Positions 22,795 through 33,174 of a stretch of 64,000 nt of DNA are shown here, in pieces (positions within the stretch are counted from its first letter, which is position 1; the number at the start of each line of letters is the position of its first letter). Location of the stretch: the NCBI GenBank assembly GCA_011009095.1, contig VTPC01000018.1:1-64000 (forward strand). The letters are read 5' to 3'. Below the pieces are notes generated by a model. The model was not told the origin of the DNA and did no database searches. It saw only the letters and a program-made list of their open reading frames with translations. Source of the DNA: Ignelater luminosus (taxonomy: Eukaryota; Arthropoda; Insecta; Coleoptera; Elateridae). Position numbers and translations under genes: made by a program.

Positions 22795-23340
22795 GAAACC
22801 TTGAGACAAGAACTGGTTAAGAACAAGTTGGACATGATAGGAGTAAGTGAAGCGAGGTGGGAGAGAGAAGGCGGTCAGTAAGGAGCTCTCCAGGTGTATA
22901 AGTAAGGTAATATATGATTGTGATAGCGTAATAGCAGTAAAAATTAATGGAACGCCAAAGGTATTTCTTGTCATACAAGTCTACATGCCAACTAAAGATG
23001 ATGATGAAGAGATTGAAGAAGTATATGGAAGGATTAATAATATCGCGGAAGAGGAAGGCAGAGGATGTATTGTTGTTGTTGTTGTAATGGGTGACTGGAA
23101 CGCCAGTATAGAAGGAGGAGCCGACGGACTTGGAAAACGAGACGAGAGGTGAAAGGCTGCTAGAATTTTGCAAAGAAAAAAAATGACAATACTTGTTTTA
23201 AGAATCATAAGGGAAGGCTGTACACGTAGAAGTCACCTGGAAACATACAAAAAGTAAATAGACTTTATTTTAGTAAATAAACGGTATAGAAATGAAATAA
23301 AAAAAGTGTGCAGTTACCTGGTGCATATATCAACAGCAAT
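22795..23340 (+). pseudogene. LINE-2 endonuclease domain
   Basis: An AP-type endonuclease of a non-LTR retrotransposon. An N-terminal block with KLDMIGVSEARWE is at about 22820-22860. After a frame change, 22847-23152 carries VFLVIQVYMPTKDDDEEIE and the conserved VMGDWNASIEG (about 23083-23115). The usual short spacer before MGDWN is expanded to five Val codons by a (GTT)n microsatellite at 23068-23088. The catalytic SDH block cannot be found because of breaks around 23160-23320. The enzyme would nick the target DNA to prime reverse transcription. Confidence 0.8.
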
Positions 23341-24625
23341 CATGTGTTAATAAAGGCAGAAATAGAAGTAAGGTTAAAAATAGTAAAGAGAGCTTTGATA
23401 AGAAGAAAATGGAACCTCGAGAAGCTGAAAGAAATTGATAAGGCAGACATCGAGGTAAAGATTAAACAGGAAATAGAAAAGCTGAAATCACAGAACAACA
23501 ACAGTGTGAAAGAACGATAGACCGCAATAGAAACATGCATAAAAACAGTATGTGAGAAAAGCGTAGGATATAAAAAAGGGAAAAGGACAAAGAAACCATG
23601 GATAACGAATGAATTAATTGAGAAAATGGAAGAAAGAAGAAAATTAAAAAAAGTGAACACTGAAGAAGGTAAGCAGATGTACAGGACAATGAACACAGAG
23701 TTAAGAAAAGAAACAAAGCTAGAGCAAAAATGTAAAGAAATTGAGGATATGGATCGCGTAGGAAGACATGATCTTGTCTATAACAGAATAAAAGGTTGAA
23801 CCCTGAATGAAAAGAAAAGGGAAGTACGTTGTAAAGAAGTAGAGGACAAAGATGGTAATGTATTAAAAAGGACGAGAAGCAAGTGCTTAACAGATGGAGG
23901 GAGTACAAGCAAGAACTATACAAAACTGCTGAAAAACCTGAAAACCTAGAGGTTGAGTGTGAAGAGGAATGGAATCAGACTGCTTAGTGGAAGAAGAAGG
24001 AAGACAGAGGAGGTAATAACGGCTATGAAAAAAATGAAGGATGGTAAAGCCCAAGGAATAGATGGAATACTATTAGAACTACTGAAGTGCTAGCAGCAAA
24101 ATGAACTGAAGAAAATAACATCATTGTGTAGGGAAATACATAGAAGTGTAGAATGGCCAACGGACTTGCTAAAAACTGCAATGATCCCTCTAGCAAAAAA
24201 GAAAGATACAAGGATATGTAGAGAGCACAGGACGATTGCCTTAATACATGCAGCTAAGATCGTACTGCAAATTATGAACAGGAGGCTGAGGAGGGTAATA
24301 GAGAAGAATGTAGCGGATGAGCAGTTTGGGTTCCGGAAAGAGTTTAAGTACAGACCTTAAAAAATTGATGAATATTCTGAAGGATCGGCGAGTAGATTGG
24401 AGGGAGAGAAGGCTAATGGCGAACCTTTTATGAAACAAGAATTCACTATGAGATATGGAGACAGAACAGAATGGTTCGAGATTGGACGAGGATCACGGCA
24501 AGGTTGCTGTATATCTCCTATATTATTTAACATCTACATGGAAGATATAGTGAGAGAATGCTGGAACAGAAACGGCGGAGTAAATTGGAGGCAGGGAAAC
24601 TGTTCGCGTCAGATTTGCGGACGAC
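23341..24625 (+). pseudogene. LINE-2 linker and reverse transcriptase, N-terminal half
   Basis: Basic and coiled linker sequence (23341-23900, with stops) leads into RT. MKKMKDGKAQGIDGILLELL is at about 24024-24085, the frame 24124-24360 carries WPTDLLKTAMIPL and EQFGFRK, and 24397-24600 carries RQGCCISPILFNIYMEDI. These are the finger and palm blocks of LINE RTs. A deletion or frame break removes the block between FGFRK and the next motif (around 24360). The sequence belongs with the EN upstream and the palm/thumb downstream. Confidence 0.82.
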
Positions 24626-25225
24626 ATGTTAGTCTTTACGGAAAACACAAAGAAACTAAAGAGACTGCTGAGCGATTTAAAAAATTTGGAAGAAAAGTAC
24701 GGTTTACAAATAACCACGAAGAAAACGAAGGTTACGAGAGTGGGTGAAGTAGAAGTGATGGAAGTGTATGTAGGAGAAGAAGAGCTGGAGCAGGTAAACA
24801 GGTGCGGATATTTAGGTATCGAGTTGACTGACGATTGGAGAAGTGAGACCGAGGTAAAGATCAGAATTGACATGGCCAAGGTAGCGTTTAGAAACAAGAC
24901 GAGGGTGTTATGTACCAAGCTGGATGCCCAGCTTCGAAAAAGGATGGCTATCTGCTTTGTCTGGAGTGTGTTTTTGTATGGCCGTGAAAAGTGGGTATTG
25001 TTAAAAAAAAATAGGAAAAGAACAGAAGCTTTTGAAATGTGGATTTGGAGAAGATTGCTTAAGATCAAATGGATGGACAAAGTAAGAAATAAAGATGTTA
25101 TAAGAAGGATTGGCGAAGAGAGAAGGCTATTGTCTACCATCCAGGGAAGGAAAAAGAGTTGGGTTGGGCATGTACTTAGAAGGGACAATTTACTAAAAGA
25201 TGTTTTTGGAAAAGGAGGTATATAG
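24626..25225 (+). pseudogene. LINE-2 RT C-terminal half (199-codon open frame)
   Basis: An uninterrupted frame that begins within the catalytic block; reading slightly upstream in the same frame gives VRFADDMLVF, so the FADD pair is intact. It continues with a thumb (YLGIELTDDW), VFLYGREKWVLL, TEAFEMWIWRRLLKIKW and GHVLRRDNLLKDVF, the C-terminal signature of RTE-like 'endonuclease-reverse transcriptase' LINEs. The long reverse-strand frame over the same DNA is its shadow. The copy is dead because upstream domains are broken, but this half is well preserved, pointing to a fairly recent origin. Confidence 0.85.
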
Positions 25226-25395
25226 AACAGCAAGAAAAAGAAGGAGAAAAGTGAAGATGTTAGACAATCTGAAGAACGGCAAATGATATGCGGCTACGAA
25301 GAGAAAAGCATAAGATTGTGAGGAATGGCGTAGCAGCTAGGAACCTGCGCAAGCAGAAAACCATTGATGGTGATGATAATACGTCTCGAATATCA
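25226..25395 (+). other. LINE-2 3' end
   Basis: Residual coding sense and a short 3' region end in a TGATGGTGATGATAA-like tail at about 25360-25380, a short-repeat 3' terminus common in RTE-like LINEs. No target duplication was found by eye. Confidence 0.5.
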
Positions 25396-25619
25396 TGACG
25401 TAATTTGTAATTTTGAACTAACAATTTGATATTTATTTAGTGGCTGTAAAAGTGTTTAGAGTAGATTTCCAGCGTTTTTCTCAAGATTTTCAGCATTTTT
25501 CGAGAAAATACTCAGACATCCCTATTTCAGGCTGTTGCCCTTTTGCCATGTATATAACTTCATATACAAGGATCGGGCGTCGTTAACTGGTTCTTTGTTT
25601 TAATAATAGATCTTTAATC

Positions 25620-26070
25620 GGTTAGGTAATTTTCTGTATTAAAGCGAGACACTCAGTATAAATTTTCCATCATTCCACTTTGTCACCATTTTCATTATCG
25701 ATTTTGAAAAAGTCTTTGTTGTAACTTCATGAACAACATTTTTTTTAAATCTTCACCTCTTTTTTCATATAATCCTGTAATGCGCCTTCGCCACAAAATA
25801 AACAGTTTGTCTTAAACACAAATGTTTGAACTGACGATCGAGAAAAATGGGACTCATTTTCCATTGCAAATGCTCCTTGGAATAAGATTGATTGCACTTT
25901 TCATGAACAACAACAGCGGTAAGGTTCGCCAAAACAATATGTTTACCATCCTTTCTCATCTTACTCCTCTCTGTAAACGTTCGTATGCCATTTTCCTCCA
26001 TTGTGGTGACACCTACCCCGTTTGCAACACTTTCATCACAAATAAAACATTCGGATATCGCACTAACAAA
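25620..26070 (-). pseudogene. Second copy (N-terminus) of the PIN-TIR element protein
   Basis: The minus strand from about 26070 reads CFICDES, then RTFTERSKMRKDGKHIVLAN and VVVHEKCNQSY, matching in order and spacing the N-terminus of the protein at 33171-36492 (CLICSQEV; LISASASSKDGLHEKI; VVVHAEYMKKY). The pattern is a treble-clef-like finger with CxxC, about 40 residues, then H-x2-C. Weaker sense continues to about 25620, then stops. No terminal repeats are visible, so this is a truncated copy. The plus-strand frame 25822-26199 is its shadow. Confidence 0.6.
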
Positions 26071-28040
26071 TTGACGAACGTAACTAAAGAACAGTTAAAG
26101 CGTTTTCGGAGATTTGCTCTGAATGATCAGGTTTCAATTATAACCCAAGTGTTTCTTTATTTGACACGGGACGAAATTGGTGTTTTTATAAAAGAGTGAA
26201 AAATTGGCGATTTTTGACGTAGCTTTCCTACAAGACCACTTGATCAAAGCAGTGTTGGTACTCAATCGACGCAGAATTTAATGCTGTACATTTTTGGTAA
26301 TAGTGGACTTTTCGATTAAACGCTTAGTTTCGAAAGAGTTTGAGGAAATGCGGAAAAAGTCCGAAAGTCTCGAGGTTTTTTTAACATCACAGCTGAGGCT
26401 CCACTCGGAAATCGGGGCAAACTTAGATTATTCATATCAGAGGCCTAATTGAGTGATTAAAACAGTTTCTAGAATTCTACCAATTTTTGGAAGGCAGAAC
26501 TCTAATTTGCTTGGCCTGTTTATAAATTGGACACGCATTCATATTTTTTGTTTTGTTATAAATCAAAAAATTCATGCAAATGACAAAAGATTTCTAAATA
26601 TCTAACCGGCGTCTTTACACACCTGAGGCGCCTGGAGCGCTCCATGCCACCACACAGCCGTCAGAAGATGATGCGACGGTGATGCTAGAATGATGACGGT
26701 AGATGACGAGCTTGATGAGTTTTTTATTGACTAATGCTACAGAGCGTTTAAGCGTGGTGGTTTTCATTATCGTGATCGTTTTCGAACCTGTGGAACCCCA
26801 TGCAACCCCATGAACTGATTTGTAGTGGCGTGGTCATGGCCTGTATTGGAGGGTTTTGGAGATAATGCAGGCTACTCTGCAGTTGGGCGTCCTACTTTCC
26901 TTTCCTCGACTGGTTGCGGCTAAATGGCTTGAGACAACCCGAGTAGAGTCACCAATAGACGTTTTAATGCTTCTGGGCAACACGCAACGCTGCCACATAG
27001 TAAACAAATGTTAATACATCTATAAACATCCAAATGTCTCACTGCAATAGCTTTTTAAGGCGTTTTGGTTGAGAACTTAAAAATAATGTTAATTTACAGC
27101 TTTTGAGTTATTAGAAATTTCTCCATAAGAGCACATTCTGGAATTTAGAAATCGCTAGTGTTCCCATCTGGTTTATTACTGATATGGCTTTAGTTCAGAA
27201 TCCTCCAGCAGCAAATCTAACAAACTTTACTTTGCTTTAGAGTTTGTCTAGCCTATTCACAGATTACACAGTCGAAAGTTTTATAAAGTGCATAGCAAGT
27301 TAAGCTAATAAAAATGAATGAGCTTTCCGCGTTCACTAAAAACCCTAAATGTTTCTGATGTTGATTTGGTAAAAGTTGATAAAGTAATTAAAACAAGAAG
27401 ACGATTTAGAAGTCGTGTCTCATTTCTCTTGCCATGGTTATTTTTACTTTTCTAGATGTTAAGAACGGATCATTTCGATGTTAATGAACGTTTTTGGGAT
27501 GGAAGTTTAAATTGCACCTAAGTTTGCAATGGTTACAGAAATATCTTGGAAGGAATTTCATTGGGCCTCAATTTAGTACCAAATAATGCTGAAGTTAAAA
27601 TGATGATTGTGTAACTATTCTGGGAAAACTTGCTACAACAGAAAAGTGGACAAATGACAAAATAATAATAAAGATAAAGGCAATAGTAATGAAAATACAA
27701 GTAATAATGATAAAGGCTCTGGCCATCTTGACATGAAATTCTCTTCTTCTCCAGTTTTGGATTTATTAATGTTTACCTTAGCTTTTAAAGATTGATTGCT
27801 ACGGGAAAAAACAAATTTATTCTTGCCCCAAAAATACCTTTTACAGGTTTTTTCTTTTTGCATTAATCTGTCTTTTAATTCATTGCAACAGTGCAAGATT
27901 TCTAGTGCTTTTAAGGTAGTTTGGGTATCACACATACTACACACAATAAAATCATCAAATTTCTATTATATTGGACTTACCTACATATATGTGGATGATA
28001 CTAAAAATTACATTTTATAATATTTATTTTTCTTTTTGTT
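26071..28040. other. Non-coding DNA
   Basis: No supported gene. A somewhat GC-richer stretch lies at about 26610-26960. A minus-strand frame at 27633-27944 has no recognisable domain. Confidence 0.45.
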
Positions 28041-28045
28041 TTCAG

Positions 28046-28146
28046 GTAAACCTTTTAGATGCCCATATTGTTATCGAATGAGCCTCAAATAAAAACTCAC
28101 CCCACAGGGTGAAAATCAAACCTGGTTTTATGGTCAAGCTAAAAAG
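28046..28146 (+). other. Possible decayed C2H2 zinc-finger exon
   Basis: A 101-bp segment lies between a pyrimidine tract ending TTTTCAG (28040-28045) and a strong donor AAG|GTATGT (28144-28152). Its first frame reads KPFRCPYCYRMSLK, like the linker and first half of a C2H2 finger, then a TAA. Alternative 3' exons of BTB/C2H2 transcription factors look like this, but the stop and the missing His pair suggest decay or chance. Confidence 0.25.
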
Positions 28147-28152
28147 GTATGT

Positions 28153-28900
28153 TACGTGTAGTACAAAGTAATTTTAAAATCAACATAGTGAGTGCTGTTA
28201 TTTCTGGGTGAAAATACGAAAATAATGTCGTCCGTTATGCTTTTGATTTTTTAAACAAGCAGAACAAAGTAGTAAATAGTCACGACAATATTCCGATACT
28301 ACTGTTAGTTGATCTAAAACTAATTCGTGGTGATTGTATAATATTTAAAGCCTTGCAGAAAGATGCAGAATTTTAACTCGTAAAATGGAATTCTGAAGAA
28401 AAACTAAAAATCAATGCATAGACTTTGTGTAAAGATGGACTAAGGATGTTCAGTATTTAAGTATCTAAATTTAGAAAATCGACAACTCGATTGTTTACTT
28501 TCATTTTTTCGAGAAAATGTTTAAAACCAAACGCAGAAGATAAAGGTACAAACATTAATGTCTGTTAATCCTATTTATTTGTCCTAAAGCTGACTTTTAT
28601 ATTTTCTGTTTGTCTACACCTTGCGATTTGGTCGGCTGGGGATGCCATGATGTGTCCTTCAACGGACTTTCGTAGTATTCTCGTACTATCATTTCTTGTC
28701 GAAGTGTCCTTTAGACGGACTGGTTGTGGTACAGCTTCTGGTGAGCTGCCCTGTCTAACATCAAATTACAGTAGAAAACCTTCATTTTTATTTGTAACAT
28801 TTATATGTAAGAGCTAATGATGTCAAAATCAACATTTTCAAAAGAAAAGTATAATAATACTTTAACACTTAACAGATAAAAAGCCTGAATATGTGAAGGT
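28153..28900. other. Non-coding DNA upstream of BEL-B
   Basis: No coding sense was recognised. The 5' LTR and N-terminal gag of BEL-B would be expected here, but I cannot identify them. Confidence 0.4.
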
Positions 28901-28904
28901 AGAA

Positions 28905-29252
28905 AAATGAACTCGTAAGTATTGTAATAAAATTCATTCTCTTGAGAAATGTAATGAATTCTTAGCATTGCCTGTTAATGATAAATGGAAGTGTGTTAAT
29001 GAAAAAGGACTATGTATCTCATGCTTAAAAAATTCTCATGCTATAGGAAGATGCTTTAGAAAACGGGCATGTGGTATAAACGGTTGTGTGAAATTTCATC
29101 ACAAAACGTTACACAATAAAGATTCTTTAAGAAATGGAGAGAATACCAATACTTCGAACACGAAGAAAGAAGTAGTAGACGAACAAGCTCAAGTTGTAGT
29201 TCATACCTCAAAGGAATACGTAAGAAAAGTGCTTTTGCAAATTGTTCTCTGA
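28905..29252 (+). pseudogene. BEL-B gag C-terminus with zinc knuckles
   Basis: The frame from about 28905 reads CNKIHSLEKCNEFLALPVND, then GLCISCLKNSHAIGRC and RACGINGCVKFHHKTLH. This is the cysteine/histidine pattern at the end of BEL/Pao gag, where it binds the element RNA. The ORF with ATG is 28968-29252 and ends at a TGA. The DUF1759 part of gag is not found upstream, so the 5' side is deleted. Confidence 0.8.
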
Positions 29253-29380
29253 CCATCAGATAACGAGGGAAAAATGAAGAATATATTTGCACTGTTTAAT
29301 GAAGCATCAATAGTCACATTAATAAATGAAGATTTAGCAAAAGAGTTAGGATTAGAAGGGAAAGAAACCACTTTGAATTA
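29253..29380 (+). pseudogene. BEL-B protease fragment, left of the MITE
   Basis: After the stop that ends gag, another frame reads FALFNEASIVTLINEDLAKELGLEG (quoted here as two parts: FALFNEASIVTLI and NEDLAKELGLEG). It is the start of the BEL/Pao aspartic protease (DUF1758 type). The position of the catalytic Asp reads Asn/Glu, so it is inactive. A hairpin-rich insertion begins at 29381. Confidence 0.65.
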
Positions 29381-29577
29381 GTTATTTACGTACCAAGGAA
29401 GGAAAGTAATTTGTTACAGTCGAGACCGTAATATTACTTACTTCCGTGGGACGTACAACATTTTTTTGCTCGTAAACTATTCATTTTGGACCAGGGACGT
29501 AATGATTCATTACAGCCCCTGGTACGTTATAAGAGCAGAGAAATATAGTTTATTCCCTTAGTAACGTATATACGTTA
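29381..29577. mobile_element. MITE-like insertion with nested hairpins in BEL-B
   Basis: About 197 bp interrupt the protease-like coding region. Two imperfect hairpins are visible: arms 29388-29412 with 29430-29454, and arms 29490-29504 with 29509-29524 (ACCAGGG-ACG-TAATGA against TCATTA-CAG-CCCCTGGT). The outer ends also resemble each other inverted (TACGTACCAAGGAAGGAAA against TACGTTACTAAGGGAATAAA). There is no coding capacity. A TTA/TAA flank is possible but not proven. Confidence 0.5.
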
Positions 29578-29905
29578 AAAATGTAGACTTACCAGTACAA
29601 ACTGCAAATGCTAAATATTTAAAATATAAATGGAATCATTTAAACAAAATTGATTTCTCAAGTTATAGAAATTCACAACCTCAACTACTTATTGGTCAAG
29701 ACTATTGGAATTTAATTACTAGTAGAGAAATTATAAAGGGACCTCGAAATGCCCCGGTTTTATCAAGAACAAAGTTAGGATGTGTGGTGTATGGTAATCT
29801 ACAGTTATACAAGAACAGACAAGATGATACCATAATTTTATACATAAACCACAAGAATCAATATGAAGAATTACATGAAGAAGTAAAGAAATTCTTTTCT
29901 TAGAA
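29578..29905 (+). pseudogene. BEL-B protease/DUF1758 region, right of the MITE
   Basis: Coding sense resumes with VDLPVQTANAKYLKYKWNHL, QPQLLIGQDYW and GPRNAPVLSRTKLGCVVYG (about 29584-29795), the region of BEL/Pao pol between protease and RT, with a stop near 29900. Together with 29253-29380 it shows that the MITE inserted in an existing BEL gene. Confidence 0.75.
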
Positions 29906-31085
29906 AGTTTTGCTGTAAAAGTACCAGAAAAGAAGATTTAATCAACGAAATATCACAAAGCAGAAGAAATTATTGAAAACTCTACCAGATGAGTTGGAAA
30001 TCAGTGGAAAACTGGTTTATTATGGAAAACTGATGAAGAATGGCTGCCAGAAAGTAAAAATATGGCAATATGGTGTATGAGTCATATTGAAGGAAAAATG
30101 AAGAACAATAAAGGATTTGCAGAAAAGTATAGAAATAAAATAAAAGAATACCAAGATAAAGGATATACAAAATTGGTTCCAGAAAGCGAAAGCGAAGAAG
30201 AAAATGGAAAAGTTTAGCACTCACCTCATTTTGGTTTAATTAATGAAAACAATTTAGATCGTAAGATGCGTTTTGCATTTGATGCTGCTTCGAAATCCAG
30301 AGGCAAAAGTTTAAATGATTTTTTATTAAAAGGCCCTGACTTATATAATTCTTTAATTGGAATTACTTGAAAATTTAGAGACGGATATTTTGCATTTTCA
30401 GCAAATATCTATGAAATGCTTTCAAGTAAAAATTAAGAAAGCAAATCAAGCACCACAAAGATTTCTATGGAGAAACGAAAAAAGTGGTAAAGTAAAAACT
30501 TATTCCATGCAAGTAATGATATTTGGAGCAGTGTGTTCATCTTTCTCTGCACAATACGTAAAGAATAGAAATATATTGGAATATCACAAAGAATGTTCCA
30601 GGGCAGTTGATGGAATCATAAATCGCCATTACATGGATGATGATTTGCACAGCGTGGACACGAAAGAAGAAGCAATTAAACTGGTTAACGAAGTAATGAA
30701 AAAGGTAACTTCAAACTAAGAAATTGGGTAACCAACGACGAGGAAATATTTACCAATATTCCAGCTGAATTGCGGTCCAAGGAAAAGATATGTGAAAAAA
30801 AGCAGAACCTCAAAGAATTTTGGGTATCATAAGGAAACTGAAAGAAGACGCATTTAATATTTTCTTTAAAATTCCATAAAGTCAAGCCAGCAGTTTTAGT
30901 TGGAGAAAAGATACCTACAAAAGGAGATGTTCTTAGAGTCATAATATCAGTATTTGATCTCTTAGCATTATTGACCCAATACAACAAGAAGAAAATTAAT
31001 GTTGCAGGAAATATGAAAAAGTGGGATTATGTGAGATGAAGAAGTTCCAGATAAAACATTTTAAAAGGAAAAATCTTAGTTGATA
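29906..31085 (+). pseudogene. BEL-B reverse transcriptase pseudogene
   Basis: RT blocks in BEL/Pao style over changing frames: MRFAFDAASKSRGKSLNDFL at about 30265-30325, the palm A block FAFSANIYEML (30390-30420), where the catalytic Asp is Asn (AAT at 30404-30406), RFLWRNEKSGKV at 30460-30490, and the catalytic C block RHYMDDDLHSVDTKEEA at 30625-30675 with both Asp kept. The frame 30357-30719 is the longest piece. Later pieces (30860-31020) hold the connection domain. One essential Asp and the reading frame are lost. Confidence 0.85.
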
Positions 31086-31086
31086 G

Positions 31087-31760
31087 TTGGACTCTTTGAA
31101 AGGTGTAGAAATAGGAAGATGTTACAACACGAACAACTGGGAAGATTTTGAAAGAGAATTAGACACATTTTGTAATGCTAGCGAGCAAGCAATCTGCGCG
31201 GTAAGTTACTTTAGAATGGTGAAAGACAATCAGGTACAGGCGTCACTGATAAAATCTAGAACTCAAGTAGCCTGTTTGAAACCTGCAACAATTGAAGAAT
31301 GGAATTGCAAGCTACTGTAATTGCCACCAGATTGTCCAATACTATCAAAATGGAACAGACTTTGAAGATATTTGAAACTTATTATTGGACAGATTCAAAA
31401 ATAGTGTTATGTTGGTTAAGATCAGAAGCCAGGAACTTCAAAACATATGTGGCACACAGAGTAGGAGAGATCCAAGAACACAGTGATATAAATAAATGGA
31501 AATGGGTGTCATCAAAGTTGAATATAGCAGATATAGCGACAAGAGGTGAGGAAATGTTAGATTCTTCCGCTAAAAGTGAGTGGTTTAATGGACCTAGTTT
31601 TTTATATCTTTCAGAAGAGCGTTGGCCTCAGAAAGACACAAAAGTAGAAAAAGATGAAGGTTTTTCGAAAAATTTGCAAATAAAAGTTTTATTAGAAGTA
31701 GGCGAAAAAGGAAATTGCACATATTTACTAAACATTAACAATTTTCCAGACTGAACTTCT
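31087..31760 (+). pseudogene. BEL-B RNase H domain
   Basis: Frames 31087-31320 and 31299-31754 overlap. The first gives the start of RNase H with SEQAICAVSYFR. The second gives WTDSKIVLCWLR (31389-31425) with its Asp, VAHRVGEIQEHSDI, and WVSSKLNIADIATRG, the conserved end of BEL RNase H. The pattern fits DUF1758-RT-RNase H order. A frameshift at about 31315 breaks it. Confidence 0.82.
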
Positions 31761-31819
31761 TTAATAAGGTCAACAGCATATATATTGAAATCTATTTATT
31801 GCTATAAAGAAAAAAGAAG

Positions 31820-32733
31820 TTTTGGAGATACATTCAAATGTGCATTGGAAATTCAAGAACTGCAATCAGCAGAAAAGTTATGGTGTACTGAGGTACAAAA
31901 ACAGTGTTTTGAAAAAGAAATCCAAGATTTACAGAATAAAAAGGATATGGACAAAAAGTAAGTTCATCAACTTTCACATATCTGCCTACGAAGATGGTTT
32001 AATCTGCATAAGGGGTAGAACTGATACATCCCCAGAACTCAATAAAAGACACCAAGCATCCTATAATATTGGGAAAAATCGGTTTACAACACTTCTTATA
32101 GAGAATTATCACAAGAAATTTAACCATGCAGGACTTCAAATGGTGTTGAATGAAATTCGACAAAGATTTTGGATTATTCAAGGTAGAAGAGTAATAAACA
32201 AGCTGGTAAAAAGTTGTAATTTCTGCCGAATTCTAAGAGCAAAACCTAGAATACCTAAAATAGGACAAGTTACCTCCAGATAGGCTAACACTACCTTTAA
32301 GACCATTTACATATGTTGGAATCGATTACTTTGGGCCCATGAACGTAACCATTGGAAGAAGAAGAGAAAAAACGTATGGTGTTTTATTTATATGTTTATC
32401 TATACGTGTTGTACATTTAGAATTGGCAGAGTTTTTAACAATAGATTCAGCAATATAAGCAACTCGAAGATTTACTGCTTAAAGAGGTCAACCGAAGATT
32501 ATCTGGAGTGATGATAGAACGAATCTTTGATCAGCCGAAAAGGAACTTGGTGAAAATTTGCAGAAACTTAAAGAAGATAAATTTAAACAGAAATTTATAG
32601 CTAAAGAAATAGAATGGAAATTTATTTCTCCAGCAAGTGCTCATATGGTGGCAGCCTGAGAAAGAATAGTAAGGTCCGTAAAAGAAACTTTAAAAATTGT
32701 TTTAAAGGAGAAGGCTCCAAGGCAAGGAGTTTT
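31820..32733 (+). pseudogene. BEL-B integrase, part before the PIN-TIR element
   Basis: The frame 31822-32283 carries the zinc module (YHKKFNHAGLQMVLNEIRQR, CNFCRILRAKP). The DDE core follows in another frame: TYVGIDYFGPMNV (about 32310-32345), IWSDDRTNL near 32500, and, after a TGA replacing a Trp codon, ERIVRSVKETL (about 32660-32690). All three acids are still present. The frame then runs to KEKAPRQGVL and is cut by the DNA element whose outer end lies at 32734-32741. Confidence 0.85.
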
Positions 32734-32740
32734 ATAGTCC

Positions 32741-33174
32741 AGGCAAAGTAAATAAAAGATTGGAAATGAATCACGTACTCTTGAAATTTGGCACAGTTGT
32801 TACCTGAAGTGTGCTGAAGCACATATTAAAAATCCCCGTTGGTGGGAGTGAGGGGGTGGGGAGCTGTTTAAAGTACATTCTTTTCAGTTTTCCTTAAAAT
32901 CTCTCGGAATATATTGACATAAGGTAAAAGTACTTTCTATACAAAGTTAAAGTAGACGAAAGTTCCTGCAAAAAAAGATCCTAGGCATGTTTTTGGTAGG
33001 ATTGATAGTTTAAGAGCTATGATGAGCGAGAGATGTGAAAATAATGTTGAAGATTGAAATTTCGCGTGATTTGTTTTTATTTTTGCAAAAGATCTTAATA
33101 GAAAACCGATAACATATAAAAATGTTGTATTAATAGTGCTAGTTAATCATTCAATATGAAGTCAGAACTGTTAA
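32741..33174 (+). repeat. Left terminal inverted repeat of the PIN-TIR element
   Basis: Aligned by eye to the reverse complement of 37026-37462. Long shared blocks include GAAATGAATCACG, CTTGAAATTTGGCACAGTTG, CTGAAGCACATAT, TTCTTTTCAG, GGTAAAAGTACTTTCTATAC, AAAGTTAAAGTAGAC, GGATTGATAGTT, GAAAATAATGTTGAA, TTTCGCGTGA, AAAATGTTGTATTAATA and AGAACTGTTA. Small indels are present, and identity is roughly four-fifths. Confidence 0.85.

Noticed and set aside
24523-25233. 236-codon minus-strand frame
   Set aside because: It lies antisense to the clear LINE-2 RT C-terminus and is a hydrophobic shadow of an A/G-rich coding strand.
25822-26199. 125-codon plus-strand frame
   Set aside because: The opposite strand carries the N-terminus of the PIN-TIR protein; this frame is its shadow.
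27633-27944. 103-codon minus-strand frame considered as copia gag
   Set aside because: Neither the zinc knuckle spacing nor the gag core blocks fit.
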